DNA of 64,000 nt from Alishewanella aestuarii B11 (GTDB lineage Bacteria > Pseudomonadota > Gammaproteobacteria > Enterobacterales > Alteromonadaceae), in assembly GCF_000280055.1 (NCBI RefSeq), contig NZ_ALAB01000035.1, positions 2,501 through 66,500 of the forward strand. Direction: 5' to 3'. Position 1 is the stretch's first letter, and each line of letters begins with the position of its first letter. The position numbers and the translations under genes are program-made. Positions 46,493 to 56,675 of this stretch are shown piece by piece. A model generated the notes under the pieces. The model had not been told where the DNA came from and made no database searches. It saw only the letters and a list, made by a program, of their open reading frames with translations.

Positions 46493-48814
46493 ATGTCTAT
46501 GCTGATTAATCAAATTGCTACTGAAATCGCCGCCCGCCCGGAGCAGGTTGCCGCCGCCATCGCCTTGCTGGATGAAGGCGCAACAGTGCCTTTTATTGCC
46601 CGTTACCGGAAAGAGGTCACCGGCGCCCTGGATGACACCCAGCTGCGTATCCTGGATCAGCGCCTGAGCTATTTGCGAGAACTGGAGGAGCGGCGCCAGG
46701 TGATCTTAAACACCATCGCCGAGCAGGGCAAACTCACCGCCGAACTGGAACAACAAATTCGCGCCGCAGATAATAAAACCCGGCTCGAAGATTTGTATTT
46801 GCCCTATAAAACCAAAAGACGTACCAAGGGCCAGTTAGCTATTGAGGCCGGCATGCAGCCACTGGCTCTGCTGCTGCTCTCAGAACCAACACGGCAACCG
46901 GAACAGGAAGCCCTCGCCTATCTTAACGCTGAGGCCGGTTATGCCGATGTCAAAGCCGTATTAGAAGGCGCCAAATATATTCTGATGGAGCAATTCGCCG
47001 AAGACGCTGACTTGCTGGCCCGTTTGCGCGCCCATCTGAGTCAGCATGCCGTGCTGCAAAGCCGGGTTGTTGCCGGCAAGGAGCAGGAAGGTGCCAAGTT
47101 CAGCGACTACTTCGAACACAGCGAAGCGCTGAAACAGGTGCCTTCGCACCGGGCGCTGGCCATGTTCCGGGGGCGCAACGAAGGCATACTTAACTTGCAG
47201 TTACTGCCTGAACTGAGTGAACAACCACACGCCGTCTGTGAACAAATGGTCGCTGAGCAATTTCAGATCCGGCAGTTGGACCGGCCGGCTGATGCCTTCC
47301 TGCGCACCGTTGTACAGTGGACCTGGAAGGTAAAACTACAGCTGCATCTGGAAAATGATTTATTGAGCGAACTGCGGGAACGGGCCGAAGCCGAGGCGAT
47401 CAGGGTATTCGCCCGTAACCTGAAAGATTTGCTGATGGCCGCACCCGCCGGCATGCGCCCGACTCTGGCACTGGACCCCGGACTGCGCACCGGTGTAAAG
47501 GTCACGGCCATTGATGAAACCGGTAAGCTGTTAAATCACACCACCATTTACCCGCATGCGCCCCAGAATCAATGGGATAAATCCGTTCAGGCGCTGTCGG
47601 CCTTGTGTAAGGCCTACCAGATTGAGCTGATTGCGGTTGGTAATGGTACCGCCTCGCGGGAGACCGATAAACTGGCCGCTGAGGTGATTAAGACACTGCC
47701 CGGTCAGCGGATCAGCAAGGTGATGGTGTCCGAAGCCGGCGCCTCGGTATATTCGGCATCGGAGTTGGCGGCGCAGGAATTTCCGCAGCTGGATGTATCC
47801 TTGCGGGGCGCCGTCTCGATTGGCCGCCGCTTACAGGACCCGTTGGCCGAGCTGGTAAAAATTGAACCCAAAGCCATCGGCGTTGGCCAGTATCAGCATG
47901 ATGTGAACCAGAGCTTACTAACCAAATCGCTGGATGCCGTAGTAGAAGACTGCGTCAACGCGGTCGGCGTCGATTTAAATACCGCCTCAGCGGCATTACT
48001 GGCCCGGGTGGCCGGCCTGAACAAAACGCTGGCACAAAATATTGTGCAGTATCGCGATCAACATGGCCGCTTTACCAGTCGCAGCCAGTTGTTAAAGGTG
48101 CCGCGTCTGGGGCCAAAAGCCTATGAGCAGGCCGCCGGCTTTTTACGCATTAATAACGGCACTAACCCACTGGATGCCTCAGGTGTGCATCCCGAAGCCT
48201 ACCCACTGGTCGAGAAAATTGTTGCCGCGCATCAGAAAAGTGTCGAGCAGTTGATTGGCAACAGCAGTTTCCTGAAACAAATCGATGCCCGGCAATTTGT
48301 CGATGACCATTTTGGCTTACTGACTATTGCTGACATTTTAAAAGAGCTGGATAAGCCCGGTCGCGATCCACGGCCGGAATTTCAAATGGCGAACTTTAAA
48401 GACGGGGTGGAAACCCTGGCCGATCTCAAACCCGGCATGTTGTTGGAAGGGGTGGTCACTAACGTCACCAACTTTGGTGCCTTTGTTGATATCGGCGTGC
48501 ATCAGGATGGCCTGGTCCATATCTCCTCGCTGGCCGATAAGTTTGTCAGCGATCCGCATCAGGTGGTCAAAGCCGGCGATATTGTTAAAGTGAAAGTATT
48601 GGAAGTCGATCAGGCCAGAAAACGCATCGCCCTGACCATGCGGATGGATGAACAGGCCCGCAGCAACGGCGACAGTAATGTTTCGACTGCTGGTAAGGGT
48701 CGGCCAGAGCGCAGCTCGGGCAGCAATAAAGCCAGCCAGACGCCAAAACAGGAACAAGGCAACGCAGCAATGGGTAATGCGTTAGCGGCTGCCTTAGCGA
48801 AATTTAAAAAGTAG
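46493..48814 (+). CDS. tex: RNA-binding transcription accessory protein Tex
   Basis: 773 residues. Tex N-terminal helical domains ([15 protein letters not shown]), YqgF-like RNase H fold ([13 protein letters not shown]), helix-hairpin-helix pair (about 495-560) and S1 domain at about 640-715 ([21 protein letters not shown]). Equivalent to E. coli YhgF. Binds nucleic acid; important for transcription and ribosome-related stress. The last 55 residues are low-complexity. Confidence 0.95.
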   Translation: MSMLINQIATEIAARPEQVAAAIALLDEGATVPFIARYRKEVTGALDDTQLRILDQRLSYLRELEERRQVILNTIAEQGKLTAELEQQIRAADNKTRLEDLYLPYKTKRRTKGQLAIEAGMQPLALLLLSEPTRQPEQEALAYLNAEAGYADVKAVLEGAKYILMEQFAEDADLLARLRAHLSQHAVLQSRVVAGKEQEGAKFSDYFEHSEALKQVPSHRALAMFRGRNEGILNLQLLPELSEQPHAVCEQMVAEQFQIRQLDRPADAFLRTVVQWTWKVKLQLHLENDLLSELRERAEAEAIRVFARNLKDLLMAAPAGMRPTLALDPGLRTGVKVTAIDETGKLLNHTTIYPHAPQNQWDKSVQALSALCKAYQIELIAVGNGTASRETDKLAAEVIKTLPGQRISKVMVSEAGASVYSASELAAQEFPQLDVSLRGAVSIGRRLQDPLAELVKIEPKAIGVGQYQHDVNQSLLTKSLDAVVEDCVNAVGVDLNTASAALLARVAGLNKTLAQNIVQYRDQHGRFTSRSQLLKVPRLGPKAYEQAAGFLRINNGTNPLDASGVHPEAYPLVEKIVAAHQKSVEQLIGNSSFLKQIDARQFVDDHFGLLTIADILKELDKPGRDPRPEFQMANFKDGVETLADLKPGMLLEGVVTNVTNFGAFVDIGVHQDGLVHISSLADKFVSDPHQVVKAGDIVKVKVLEVDQARKRIALTMRMDEQARSNGDSNVSTAGKGRPERSSGSNKASQTPKQEQGNAAMGNALAAALAKFKK

Positions 48815-48861
48815 GGTAAATATTCGCAGGAAAAACCGGAATTGCGGCGGCTGCGAGCAGA

Positions 48862-49734
48862 TTAAACCTGCTGCCGTAATGGCCGCTGTGCCGGTTCAGT
48901 TGCCAGCTGATAGAAATTTTCAATCACCTGGCTGCGTCTGGCCATAAGTGCCTGCCATTCCAGTCGTTCACGTTGTGGTAAAACAATATCGGCTGCATCA
49001 GCCTGGGTAAGCTGTGACTCAGCTGCTGTAGAACCTTCCTCAGTCGTGCTGCTATCACTGGCTGCGGCATTAGCGAGCGGCGCCTTCTCGGCGATAAGCT
49101 CGGCCTGAGCTTGCAACAGGCGTTGGCCAGCTTCCGCCGCGATACTGCGGTCAGCTGCTGAGGGTTCGGCCGGTGCCAATGCCGCCGCCTTGACCTGCTG
49201 CATTTTCTGAACCGTCGCTGCCGGATCACCCGGTACCGGTGCCAGATCAATTTGCACCTCGCCACCTACGGCATAGCGTTTACCGTCAGGGCCTTGTTGA
49301 TAGTCGTAACTGGGCGCGCTGGCGTAACGGCCCCCGACAATGGCATGGGCCTGCTCATGTGCCCGGACTTCCTGATCACGCGCCTGCAGTTCGCGAATTT
49401 CCCGCTGCTCGGCCTGTTGCTGTTGTTGTTCTTGTTCCGACTGTTGCCCGGACTCTTGCTTTTCTTCCTGCTCGCCGCGCTCACCCTGCTCACCTGTTAT
49501 CGCTTGCTGCGTCTCGGTTTCCTTACCATTGGCATCATACAGCGTAACATTCGCGCTACTATTCGCAGCACCACGTTGCCGATCATCTGTCGCCAGCGGC
49601 CGCTCAGCGGCACCTTTTTCCAACTCCTTTACCGGCTCAATCGGCTCACGCCGCTGCATATCACGCCGCGCCTGCTCCGTGGCCGGATTCGCGGTGTTAA
49701 TGCTGACGTTGGGGTAATAGGAGGTGATTTGCAT
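48862..49734 (-). CDS. SprA-related putative metalloprotease
   Basis: 290 residues. A glutamine/glutamate-rich N-terminal half (long EQEQQQQQAEQRE tract, about 85-115) precedes a conserved core, RAHEQAHAIVGGRYASAP (His126, Glu127, His130 = HExxH), and VGGEVQIDLAPVPGDP. This core belongs to the SprA-related / CJM1_0395 family annotated as putative metalloproteases. No signal peptide. Starts 5 bases after the rod-like gene, so the two are one operon. Target unknown. Confidence 0.8.
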   Translation of the reverse strand: MQITSYYPNVSINTANPATEQARRDMQRREPIEPVKELEKGAAERPLATDDRQRGAANSSANVTLYDANGKETETQQAITGEQGERGEQEEKQESGQQSEQEQQQQQAEQREIRELQARDQEVRAHEQAHAIVGGRYASAPSYDYQQGPDGKRYAVGGEVQIDLAPVPGDPAATVQKMQQVKAAALAPAEPSAADRSIAAEAGQRLLQAQAELIAEKAPLANAAASDSSTTEEGSTAAESQLTQADAADIVLPQRERLEWQALMARRSQVIENFYQLATEPAQRPLRQQV

Positions 49735-49739
49735 CGCAA

Positions 49740-50060
49740 TCAGACCCGGATATCAATAATATTACCGAGCATTTCATCGGCTGTGCGCAAACTCCGGACA
49801 TTGGCCTGAGCCAGCAATTCCTGTTGTTCCAGACGCACCAGTGATTGAGTGGTATCGGTGCCGGCGGCACGGTTCGGTTCGGCTGCAGCATTAGTAGGTG
49901 CCGGATTAGCCGTCTGCTGTGCATCAGCTGCCGCAACCTGCTGTTCCTGTTGCCGGTTTTGAGTTGTTTGCCGGTTGATATTCAGCGTTTCTTCGCTAAT
50001 CGCATTGGACGCACGCTGCAAACCTTGCATGCCGGCACTAAAGGCAGACTGAATTTGCAT
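49740..50060 (-). CDS. Miniature flagellar rod/hook-like protein
   Basis: 106 residues from the ATG with GAGGG 7 bases before it. The N-terminal helix (SAFSAGMQGLQRASNAISEETLNIN) and C-terminal helix (ELLAQANVRSLRTADEML, then GNIIDIRV) resemble the two terminal helices of flagellar rod and hook proteins, joined only by a glutamine/alanine-rich linker. No other flagellar gene is nearby. Homology is by eye and is an inference. Confidence 0.55.
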   Translation of the reverse strand: MQIQSAFSAGMQGLQRASNAISEETLNINRQTTQNRQQEQQVAAADAQQTANPAPTNAAAEPNRAAGTDTTQSLVRLEQQELLAQANVRSLRTADEMLGNIIDIRV

Positions 50061-50174
50061 AACCAAGCCCTCTCTATTCTCTTGCTATTAGACTGCTTAA
50101 TTATCGAACAGTTTCGGCAAAAAAGAAAGCAAGGGCGATAATGAGCCCTAACCGCTTCTGCCCGCTAAGTATTT

Positions 50175-50930
50175 TTATTGCAGTGCGCTACGCAGCCACT
50201 GACAGAACTCGTGCGGATGAGAAATAAAGGGCGCATGCGAGGCTTTGGCCAGTACCGTTAGTTTTGCCGCAGGCTGCAATTGCTGTAACAAAGGCAGCAC
50301 TGCCACTGGTACCAGCGAATCAAGCCGGCCATAACAGCCCACTACCGGTTGAGTTAGCACGGCAAACTGTTGTCTCAGGTCAGTGTCTGCCAGCAGGGTT
50401 AACGCCTGCACTACGGCCTGGGGTTGTGCCTCCGGAAAGTGGGCAATACTGTCGCGTAACTTCAGAATATCCTGCTTGGCATGCTCTGAGCCCAGCGCCT
50501 GGATCGCCAGAAAACGCTGAATCGTTTGCGGCAAATTCTGGCTCAGGGCACTGGCAAACTGCTGCATCACTTCGGCGCGCATCCCGGGCCAGTCATCTGT
50601 CGCCAGAAATTTCGGCGTCGCAGCCACCAGCGCCAGTTGCTTAACCTTGTCCGGATAGGTCGCGGCCAACGCAATGGCCAGCAAACCGCCCAGCGACCAA
50701 CCACAAAGATAACTTTGCTCTGGCAGCTGCGCAGCAAGCTGGGACAGCACCTCATCCAGACGGTAAGCAGGCGGAAACTGTCGGCTCAGGCCAAAACCGG
50801 GCAGATCCAACGCCAAGACCTGAAAATCGCCAGCCAGTTGTTGCTGGACTTCGGACCAAACGCCCTGATTTAAGCCCCAGCCATGTAACAGTACCAGTGT
50901 TGGTTTGGCGGTTGTGCTGTGTTCTGCCAT
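50175..50930 (-). CDS. bioH: Pimeloyl-ACP methyl ester esterase BioH
   Basis: 251 residues. Frees pimeloyl-ACP from its methyl ester in biotin synthesis. Alpha/beta hydrolase: HGWGLN oxyanion region, serine in CGWSLGGLLA, aspartate in YGRLDSLVP, histidine in KASHAPF. Divergent from gntX, the standard gammaproteobacterial placement away from other bio genes. Confidence 0.94.
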   Translation of the reverse strand: MAEHSTTAKPTLVLLHGWGLNQGVWSEVQQQLAGDFQVLALDLPGFGLSRQFPPAYRLDEVLSQLAAQLPEQSYLCGWSLGGLLAIALAATYPDKVKQLALVAATPKFLATDDWPGMRAEVMQQFASALSQNLPQTIQRFLAIQALGSEHAKQDILKLRDSIAHFPEAQPQAVVQALTLLADTDLRQQFAVLTQPVVGCYGRLDSLVPVAVLPLLQQLQPAAKLTVLAKASHAPFISHPHEFCQWLRSALQ

Positions 50931-50960
50931 ACTCTGCTTATGTTAATAAAGGGTAATAAA

Positions 50961-51677
50961 ATGGATCTGCTCAACCTGCTGCGTGCTGGCTGGCAACGGC
51001 TGTTGCCCTCACCTTGTTTATGGTGCAGCCTGCCGGTAATCCATCATCATTTTATGCTGTGTCAGGCTTGCCGCAGCGCGCTGCCGCAGTTTCCGTATCA
51101 GCTGTGTCATTTTAACCTGTTGTTCTTACCTGCTGTGCAACAAGGGCTGCCGCAGTGCCAGTTTGACCGCCTGCTCAGTTTAGGCTGGTATCAACAGCCC
51201 TATCAACACTGGATCAGCCGTTGGAAGTATCAACAGGATCCGTATGCCGGCGCTTTACTGCAGCAGGAATTTTGCGCGTTGTTGCAGCGATATCAACAAA
51301 GCCAGCCGTTACCACAGGCACTGGTTTATGTGCCGATGGCGCCAGCTCGCGAGCGGCAACGAGGCTTTAACCAGGCCAGAGTTCTTGCCGAAAGCGCCGC
51401 CAAAAGCCTGGGCATCCCGCTGCTACACTGCCTGCAGCGCTGTCGCACCACGGCGCCGCAGCAGGGCCTGAACCGCCAGCAACGTTTAGCTAACCTGCGG
51501 CAGGCATTTCGCTTAATTGATACGCAACTACCACCAAAACTGGCACTGATCGATGATGTCGTCACCACCGGCAGCACCGCCAATCAGTTAGCACAGCTGC
51601 TGCGAGCCGCCGGGGTGACAGAACTTAGTCTGTGGACGCTGGCGGTAACGCCAGCCTCGGCTCACTCCTCAGCCTGA
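50961..51677 (+). CDS. gntX: ComF/GntX-family phosphoribosyltransferase-like protein
   Basis: 238 residues from the ATG at 50961 (AAAGGG 7 bases upstream). The N-terminal zinc-ribbon-like cysteines are CLWC and CQAC. The C-terminal phosphoribosyltransferase fold has the PRPP loop LALIDDVVTTGSTANQL. Related to DNA-uptake protein ComF; biochemical role uncertain. The 3' end overlaps the convergent M14 peptidase by 16 bases. Confidence 0.9.
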   Translation: MDLLNLLRAGWQRLLPSPCLWCSLPVIHHHFMLCQACRSALPQFPYQLCHFNLLFLPAVQQGLPQCQFDRLLSLGWYQQPYQHWISRWKYQQDPYAGALLQQEFCALLQRYQQSQPLPQALVYVPMAPARERQRGFNQARVLAESAAKSLGIPLLHCLQRCRTTAPQQGLNRQQRLANLRQAFRLIDTQLPPKLALIDDVVTTGSTANQLAQLLRAAGVTELSLWTLAVTPASAHSSA

Positions 51678-54208
51678 ACGCTGGCATTAAAGCCATGGCT
51701 TAAATACAGCGCATTAATCAGCAAGCGACTGGAGCCTTTAAAGTAACCGCGAAATACCGGGTTATCGCTCATGCCAATCACCCGGCCCTGCCCGAGATTA
51801 TGCGCCACTAAGGCCGCGCCCTGCGCAATACGGGGAATAAACTCGGCAGCAGCATAGCCAGCCAGGTGCGGCTGGGCACTATAAGTTGCGACATTGACAA
51901 AGGGCGCCTGGCTGGGCTGTAACAACAAGGTGCTGTTTTTAAACAACGGTAAGTCGCGCCGCGGTATGCCAAAGGTCAGCGGGTGGCTCAGATCCAGCTC
52001 AGCACTGAAAATGGCACCGGCGATCCGTTGCTGACCGCCCAGTTTTTCGCGATCGGCGTAGCGTAAATCATGTTGTGGGATCAGTTGGTTCATGTCCTGT
52101 ACTGTCCAGACTCCAGCTTGCAACAGCTTGGCATCCACCAACCAGGCTGCACCGCGCTTCTGCCCCCACAACACACCACCTTGCTGTACCCACTGCCGTA
52201 ACTTGGTTATTTCACTCTCTTTCCAGCTGCGATAATCGCCATCTGGTAATAAAATATGGGTGTAGCGGCTCAGGTTAAGCCGGGACAAACGATCCGGCTC
52301 TGCCATGCTGGGAGAGATGCCGGCTAACCGCTCCAGGTTGTACCAGAGTTCGCCGGCTTCAGTCGAGTTGACACCAGGACCCGCCAGCACCAATACCTGA
52401 GGCAAACGCACCGGTGTAAAATTATGGCTACCCAGATCACTGCCGCGGCTGGTTAAACCGGTGGTCAGGGTATGAACAGGCAAGTTAAAGCGCTCCTGCA
52501 GTCGCTGCAAACGGAAGAACCAGTCAGCATGTTGCTGTAAACCGGCAGCGACCACCATAGCGCCAGCGCGGAAACTACGCGAACCCTGCGGTGTACTACC
52601 GGTAAAGTCACCCAGCGCCGCTCTGACAATCAGCCCTTCTTCCAACATCGCCTGCAGCATTACCGGCGATAACTGATCCTGCCAGCCCAGCACATAGGCA
52701 TAACCACCGGCCTGCATCGTCTGACTACGGGCTCTGGGTTGAGCCTGCCACGGCTGCTCTGCTGCCGCGCGACCGGGTTCGCGGTTCACCGCCACAAAAT
52801 CGATATTATAGGCATAGGGTAAGGTCCAGGCCGAAACATCATAGAAGGTGTTGTCATTAAAGCTTTTTTCCGTGCTAAAGGCCGCTTTTAACAGCCGGTA
52901 TTGTGTTTGCTGCAGCGGCACATAGTAACTCTGACCGGCGCGGAAAGTGCTTTGTTCGTATTGCCAGTCAGCCGTTAACGGATAGACCGCAATCTGATGC
53001 TGACTCAACAGTTGTAACAGTGCCTCCAACCGGCTGCGATCCTGACTCTCAGTCAGAATATAGCCCTTAGTCCGCTCGGCGCGGGCCTGTTGCGCCGCAG
53101 ATTGAAAGAATTCTTGTTGATAACTGAGTAACGCCTGTCGGTTAGCGACACTACCACGGATAGTAGACAGCGACGCATCAAACTGGTTTTTGATCGTTGC
53201 GGCGAAGGTTAGCAGGCCATTGATCGACTCCTGAGCATGACCGCGGCTGCTAGCCTGCTCGAACAAGATACCAACACTACCGGTAACATCCGGATAGGTA
53301 GAGCCTTTACCGACATAGAAATCATCAAAACTTTCTTCGGTGTAATACAGCTGGCCGCGCTGATCAAAGGCCTGAGCATGAAAGCCGGCCAGGATCCGGG
53401 TCAATTCAAAATTGCGCTCCGGGGTCAGCGGATAGTTACGGCTGGGGATCCCAGGCTGAAAGAAATAGCTGGAATTAGTGCCCATTTCATGGAAATCGCC
53501 GACCACATTCGGTTGCCATTTATGAAACTGTGCGATCCGCGCCTGACTTTCCGGATGTTGCAGCAGCAACCAGTCACGGTTTAAATCAAACCAGTAATGA
53601 TTGGGCCGGCCATTCGGCCAGGGTTCAATATGTTCACGATGTTGCGGATCGGCCACCGGTGTTTTGCCGCGATGCATATTGGCCCACAACGCAAAGCGAT
53701 CGTGTCCGTCCGGGTTCATACTCGGCTGGATCAGGATCACCGCCTGACGCAGCCATTGCTGTACTTCCGGGCTATTACTGGCGGCCAGATAGTGTGCCAG
53801 TACCAGCGCTGCATTAGCGGCACTGGGTTCATTACCGTGCACGCCGTAACCCAACCAGATAATCACCGGGCTGTCATCACTTACCGCCCGGCTGCCCCGC
53901 ACCTGTGCCAGATGCTGGCTGCGGATTTGTTCTAACCGCGCCAGATTTTCCGGCGCCGACACCACCAACTGCAGTAAGGGCCTTTGCTCATGACTGCTGC
54001 CAATCACTTCCAGCTCGGCCCGCGGTGACTGGGCAGCGAGCACCTCGAAATAACGCTGGATCTGGTCATGCCTGGCATGCCATTCACCTACCGGAAATCC
54101 GAGCACCTGCTCGGGTGCCGGCACCTCAGTTGCCACCGGCTCATTAAAAAAACTTGCCTGCACCTGCCAGATACTGCAGAGCAGGATGATGCCTAACATT
54201 TTTTTCAT
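51662..54208 (-). CDS. Exported M14-family zinc carboxypeptidase
   Basis: 848 residues. Signal peptide (1-18, cleavage near VQA). M14 domain: zinc ligands His124 and Glu127 (YGVHGNEPS), third ligand His240 (GDFHEMGTNS), NPDGHDRF, and a likely catalytic glutamate in GILFEQASS. The C-terminal half (about 480-848) resembles a glutamine-amidotransferase-like domain with no clear active site. Probably periplasmic or secreted and nutritional. Own promoter region faces nfuA. Confidence 0.9.
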   Translation of the reverse strand: MKKMLGIILLCSIWQVQASFFNEPVATEVPAPEQVLGFPVGEWHARHDQIQRYFEVLAAQSPRAELEVIGSSHEQRPLLQLVVSAPENLARLEQIRSQHLAQVRGSRAVSDDSPVIIWLGYGVHGNEPSAANAALVLAHYLAASNSPEVQQWLRQAVILIQPSMNPDGHDRFALWANMHRGKTPVADPQHREHIEPWPNGRPNHYWFDLNRDWLLLQHPESQARIAQFHKWQPNVVGDFHEMGTNSSYFFQPGIPSRNYPLTPERNFELTRILAGFHAQAFDQRGQLYYTEESFDDFYVGKGSTYPDVTGSVGILFEQASSRGHAQESINGLLTFAATIKNQFDASLSTIRGSVANRQALLSYQQEFFQSAAQQARAERTKGYILTESQDRSRLEALLQLLSQHQIAVYPLTADWQYEQSTFRAGQSYYVPLQQTQYRLLKAAFSTEKSFNDNTFYDVSAWTLPYAYNIDFVAVNREPGRAAAEQPWQAQPRARSQTMQAGGYAYVLGWQDQLSPVMLQAMLEEGLIVRAALGDFTGSTPQGSRSFRAGAMVVAAGLQQHADWFFRLQRLQERFNLPVHTLTTGLTSRGSDLGSHNFTPVRLPQVLVLAGPGVNSTEAGELWYNLERLAGISPSMAEPDRLSRLNLSRYTHILLPDGDYRSWKESEITKLRQWVQQGGVLWGQKRGAAWLVDAKLLQAGVWTVQDMNQLIPQHDLRYADREKLGGQQRIAGAIFSAELDLSHPLTFGIPRRDLPLFKNSTLLLQPSQAPFVNVATYSAQPHLAGYAAAEFIPRIAQGAALVAHNLGQGRVIGMSDNPVFRGYFKGSSRLLINALYLSHGFNASVQAEE

Positions 54209-54333
54209 TATTGTCTCCCCAGACTCGCGGCTAAGTTAGCCAGAAACCGCCACAAAACTCAAGCAGGGCTGGCATCAGACAGGTAGGAAGAGTATGATAG
54301 CAACATAACCTAGTAATTTAGTCAGGTACTACG

Positions 54334-54912
54334 ATGATTACGATTTCAGAACAGGCTCAGGCACACTTTGCCAAATTGCTGGAGAAACAAGCGGCCGGCA
54401 CCCATATCCGGGTGTTCGTGGTCAATCCGGGCACGGCCCAGGCGGAATGTGGCGTATCTTACTGCCCGGCTGATGCGGTAGAAGACACCGATATCCGCTT
54501 ACCTTTTAACGGCTTTGATGCCATCGTTGATGAAGAAAGTAAGCCGTTTTTAGTGGACGCTGAAATCGATTTTGTCACCGATCAGATGGGTTCACAGCTG
54601 ACCCTAAAAGCGCCGAATGCCAAAGTACGCAAGGTGAGTGACAATGCCCCGTTGATGGAGCGGGTGCAGTATGTGATTGACAGCGAGATCAACCCGCAAC
54701 TGGCTAACCATGGTGGCCGGGTCAGCGTGATGGAAATTACCGAGTCAGGTGTTGCAGTACTGCAGTTTGGCGGCGGTTGTAATGGTTGCTCCCAGGTTGA
54801 CCTGACCCTAAAAGAAGGGATTGAAAAAGAGCTGTTAAATCGCTTTAGTGGTGAGCTGGCCGGTGTGAAAGATATCACTGAGCATCAACGTGGCGAGCAC
54901 TCTTACTACTAA
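54334..54912 (+). CDS. nfuA: Fe-S biogenesis protein NfuA
   Basis: 192 residues (E. coli 191). N-terminal degenerate A-type domain, C-terminal Nfu domain with Cys149 and Cys152 ([19 protein letters not shown]) that hold a 4Fe-4S cluster at the dimer interface. Delivers clusters under stress. Follows the bioH-gntX locus as in E. coli. Confidence 0.97.
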   Translation: MITISEQAQAHFAKLLEKQAAGTHIRVFVVNPGTAQAECGVSYCPADAVEDTDIRLPFNGFDAIVDEESKPFLVDAEIDFVTDQMGSQLTLKAPNAKVRKVSDNAPLMERVQYVIDSEINPQLANHGGRVSVMEITESGVAVLQFGGGCNGCSQVDLTLKEGIEKELLNRFSGELAGVKDITEHQRGEHSYY

Positions 54913-54928
54913 AAAGCCAGCGCTTTTT
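54911..54928 (+). terminator. Weak AT-rich terminator at the nfuA stop
   Basis: AAAAAGC/GCTTTTT with a 4-base loop, overlapping the stop codon. Only two GC pairs, so low strength. Confidence 0.3.
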
Positions 54929-55032
54929 ATGCTATAACATGCTCTCGGACTGGTCGGCGGCCTTTGGGCGCAGCCGACAGCCGCCTTTCTGGCCGTCTTC
55001 GGTTTTTTTGGAGTGGTGTTTGGAGTGCTGTT

Positions 55033-56040
55033 ATGCGCGCTTTGCTGTTTTGCTGTTTATTAAGCCTGAGTTTGCCCGCCTCTGCGGCTGTGATGTTGAT
55101 CTATCACCATGTTGCCGAGGATACCCCCAGAGTCAGCTCTGTCACCCCCGCTGAATTTCGCGGCCATCTGCAGTATCTGCGTGATAATAATTTTCAGGTC
55201 ATCGGCCTCGACGTACTGATAGACCAGCTAAAAAGCGGCAAGCCCATTGCTGATAACGCGGTAGTGATCACCTTTGATGATAGCTATGAAAATAATTACA
55301 CCACTGCGCACCCGATCCTGCAGGAATTCGGCTATCCCTACACCATCTTTATCAGCCCGGGAGATATTGATAAACGCACCGGTCCGGTCATGAGCTGGCA
55401 ACAAATTAAACAAATGTCAGACGATGGCGTTCTGGTTGCCAACCACGCCATGTGGCATGAGCATATGGCCAGACCGGAAAAGGGCGAATCTGAAGCCGAC
55501 TGGTTAAAACGGATGCGCCAGACTATTCTGGATGCCGAGCGGCGGATCAAGGAAGAAACCGGTCAGAGTCATCAGTGGCTGGCCTACCCCTATGGTGAAT
55601 TTAGCGCCCCGCTGGAACAACTGGTAACGGAACTGGGCTTTATCGGCATTGGTCAACAATCCGGTGCCATCGGGCCGCTGACCAAACTCACCCGCATCCC
55701 CCGTTATCCTGCGGCCGGTCAGTATGCGGATTTGAAAGATCTGGGGCAAAAGTTACGAACTTTGGCCTTTCCAATCACCGGCTATCTGTCTGCCGACCAG
55801 GTGATTAGTAGCAATCCGCCAACCTTACGCCTGCAACTGAAGATTGAAGATTTCCGTAAACAGCAGCTGCGCTGCTTTGCCGGCTCTGAGGTCCTGGAGC
55901 CAACCTGGTTAGATGACAATACCTTTGAAGTCAGGGCCAGTAAGCCAGTAAATCGCGGGCGCAGCCGCTACAACTGCACCGCGCCGTCGCTGAGTAAAAA
56001 AGGCTATTTTTACTGGTACTCGCAGCCGTGGCTAAATTAA
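55033..56040 (+). CDS. Exported polysaccharide deacetylase
   Basis: 335 residues from the ATG at 55033 (GGAG 7 bases upstream). Signal peptide (1-18, LPASAA). NodB fold: VVITFDDSYENNY (catalytic and metal aspartates), metal histidines in VANHAMWHEHM, and AYPYGEFS. A C-terminal region (about 235-335) is probably a beta domain. Removes acetyl (or similar) groups from an envelope polysaccharide; substrate unknown. Stop overlaps the SCO gene by 4 bases, convergent. Confidence 0.88.
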   Translation: MRALLFCCLLSLSLPASAAVMLIYHHVAEDTPRVSSVTPAEFRGHLQYLRDNNFQVIGLDVLIDQLKSGKPIADNAVVITFDDSYENNYTTAHPILQEFGYPYTIFISPGDIDKRTGPVMSWQQIKQMSDDGVLVANHAMWHEHMARPEKGESEADWLKRMRQTILDAERRIKEETGQSHQWLAYPYGEFSAPLEQLVTELGFIGIGQQSGAIGPLTKLTRIPRYPAAGQYADLKDLGQKLRTLAFPITGYLSADQVISSNPPTLRLQLKIEDFRKQQLRCFAGSEVLEPTWLDDNTFEVRASKPVNRGRSRYNCTAPSLSKKGYFYWYSQPWLN

Positions 56041-56675
56041 TAACCCAACTTTGCCAGCACCAACGGAAAATCGGCCAGTAGCTGTTCGGTATCAATGACC
56101 GGCACCTGGCCCATTGCCATTTCAGGTTTAAACATCGCTACCAGCTGCCCCTGCGGATTAATCAGCACCACTGAAGCGCTGTGGTCGACCAGATAATTCC
56201 CCTCTGCATTGCTGTTCAGTGCATACATCAGGCCCAGCTGCCGCACAAAGGGAAACAGCTGATCATGGCCGGCGGTCAGCCCCAGCACTGCCGGTTGCTG
56301 AAAGTAGTTTACATAATTATTGAGCTGCTCCACGCTGTCGCGCTGCGGATCAACCGAAATAAACCAGACTTTCAGCGGCTCCTTCACCATAGCAGCCAAT
56401 TCCGGCTGCACCCCGGCCAGCTTGGCCAACGTCAAAGGACAGATATCCGGGCAATAGGTATAGCCGACAAAAGCCAGCGTCCATTGCTGATACAGCTGCT
56501 CACGACCGGCAGGCTGACCATGCTGATCGACTAACTGAAACTCCTGCAGATTGCGCGCCTGCGGATACACCAGCGCAGATTTCGGCTCAGCCGGCTGCTG
56601 CCATAGCTTATAACTGAGGCCACCGGCCACCACGGCCGCAATCGCCAGCAGCAAGTAAGTCAGATTACGAAACAT
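56037..56675 (-). CDS. SCO-family copper chaperone
   Basis: 212 residues. One N-terminal membrane helix, periplasmic thioredoxin fold with copper motif CPDIC (CxxxC) in [16 protein letters not shown] and copper histidine in [10 protein letters not shown]. Inserts copper into the CuA centre of oxidase subunit II. Last gene of the oxidase operon; overlaps ctaB by 11 bases. Confidence 0.93.
   Translation of the reverse strand: MFRNLTYLLLAIAAVVAGGLSYKLWQQPAEPKSALVYPQARNLQEFQLVDQHGQPAGREQLYQQWTLAFVGYTYCPDICPLTLAKLAGVQPELAAMVKEPLKVWFISVDPQRDSVEQLNNYVNYFQQPAVLGLTAGHDQLFPFVRQLGLMYALNSNAEGNYLVDHSASVVLINPQGQLVAMFKPEMAMGQVPVIDTEQLLADFPLVLAKLGY

Noticed and set aside
49239-49809. Long plus-strand frames opposite the SprA-like gene
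   Set aside because: They mirror a repetitive glutamine/glutamate region and have no start signal or family features.
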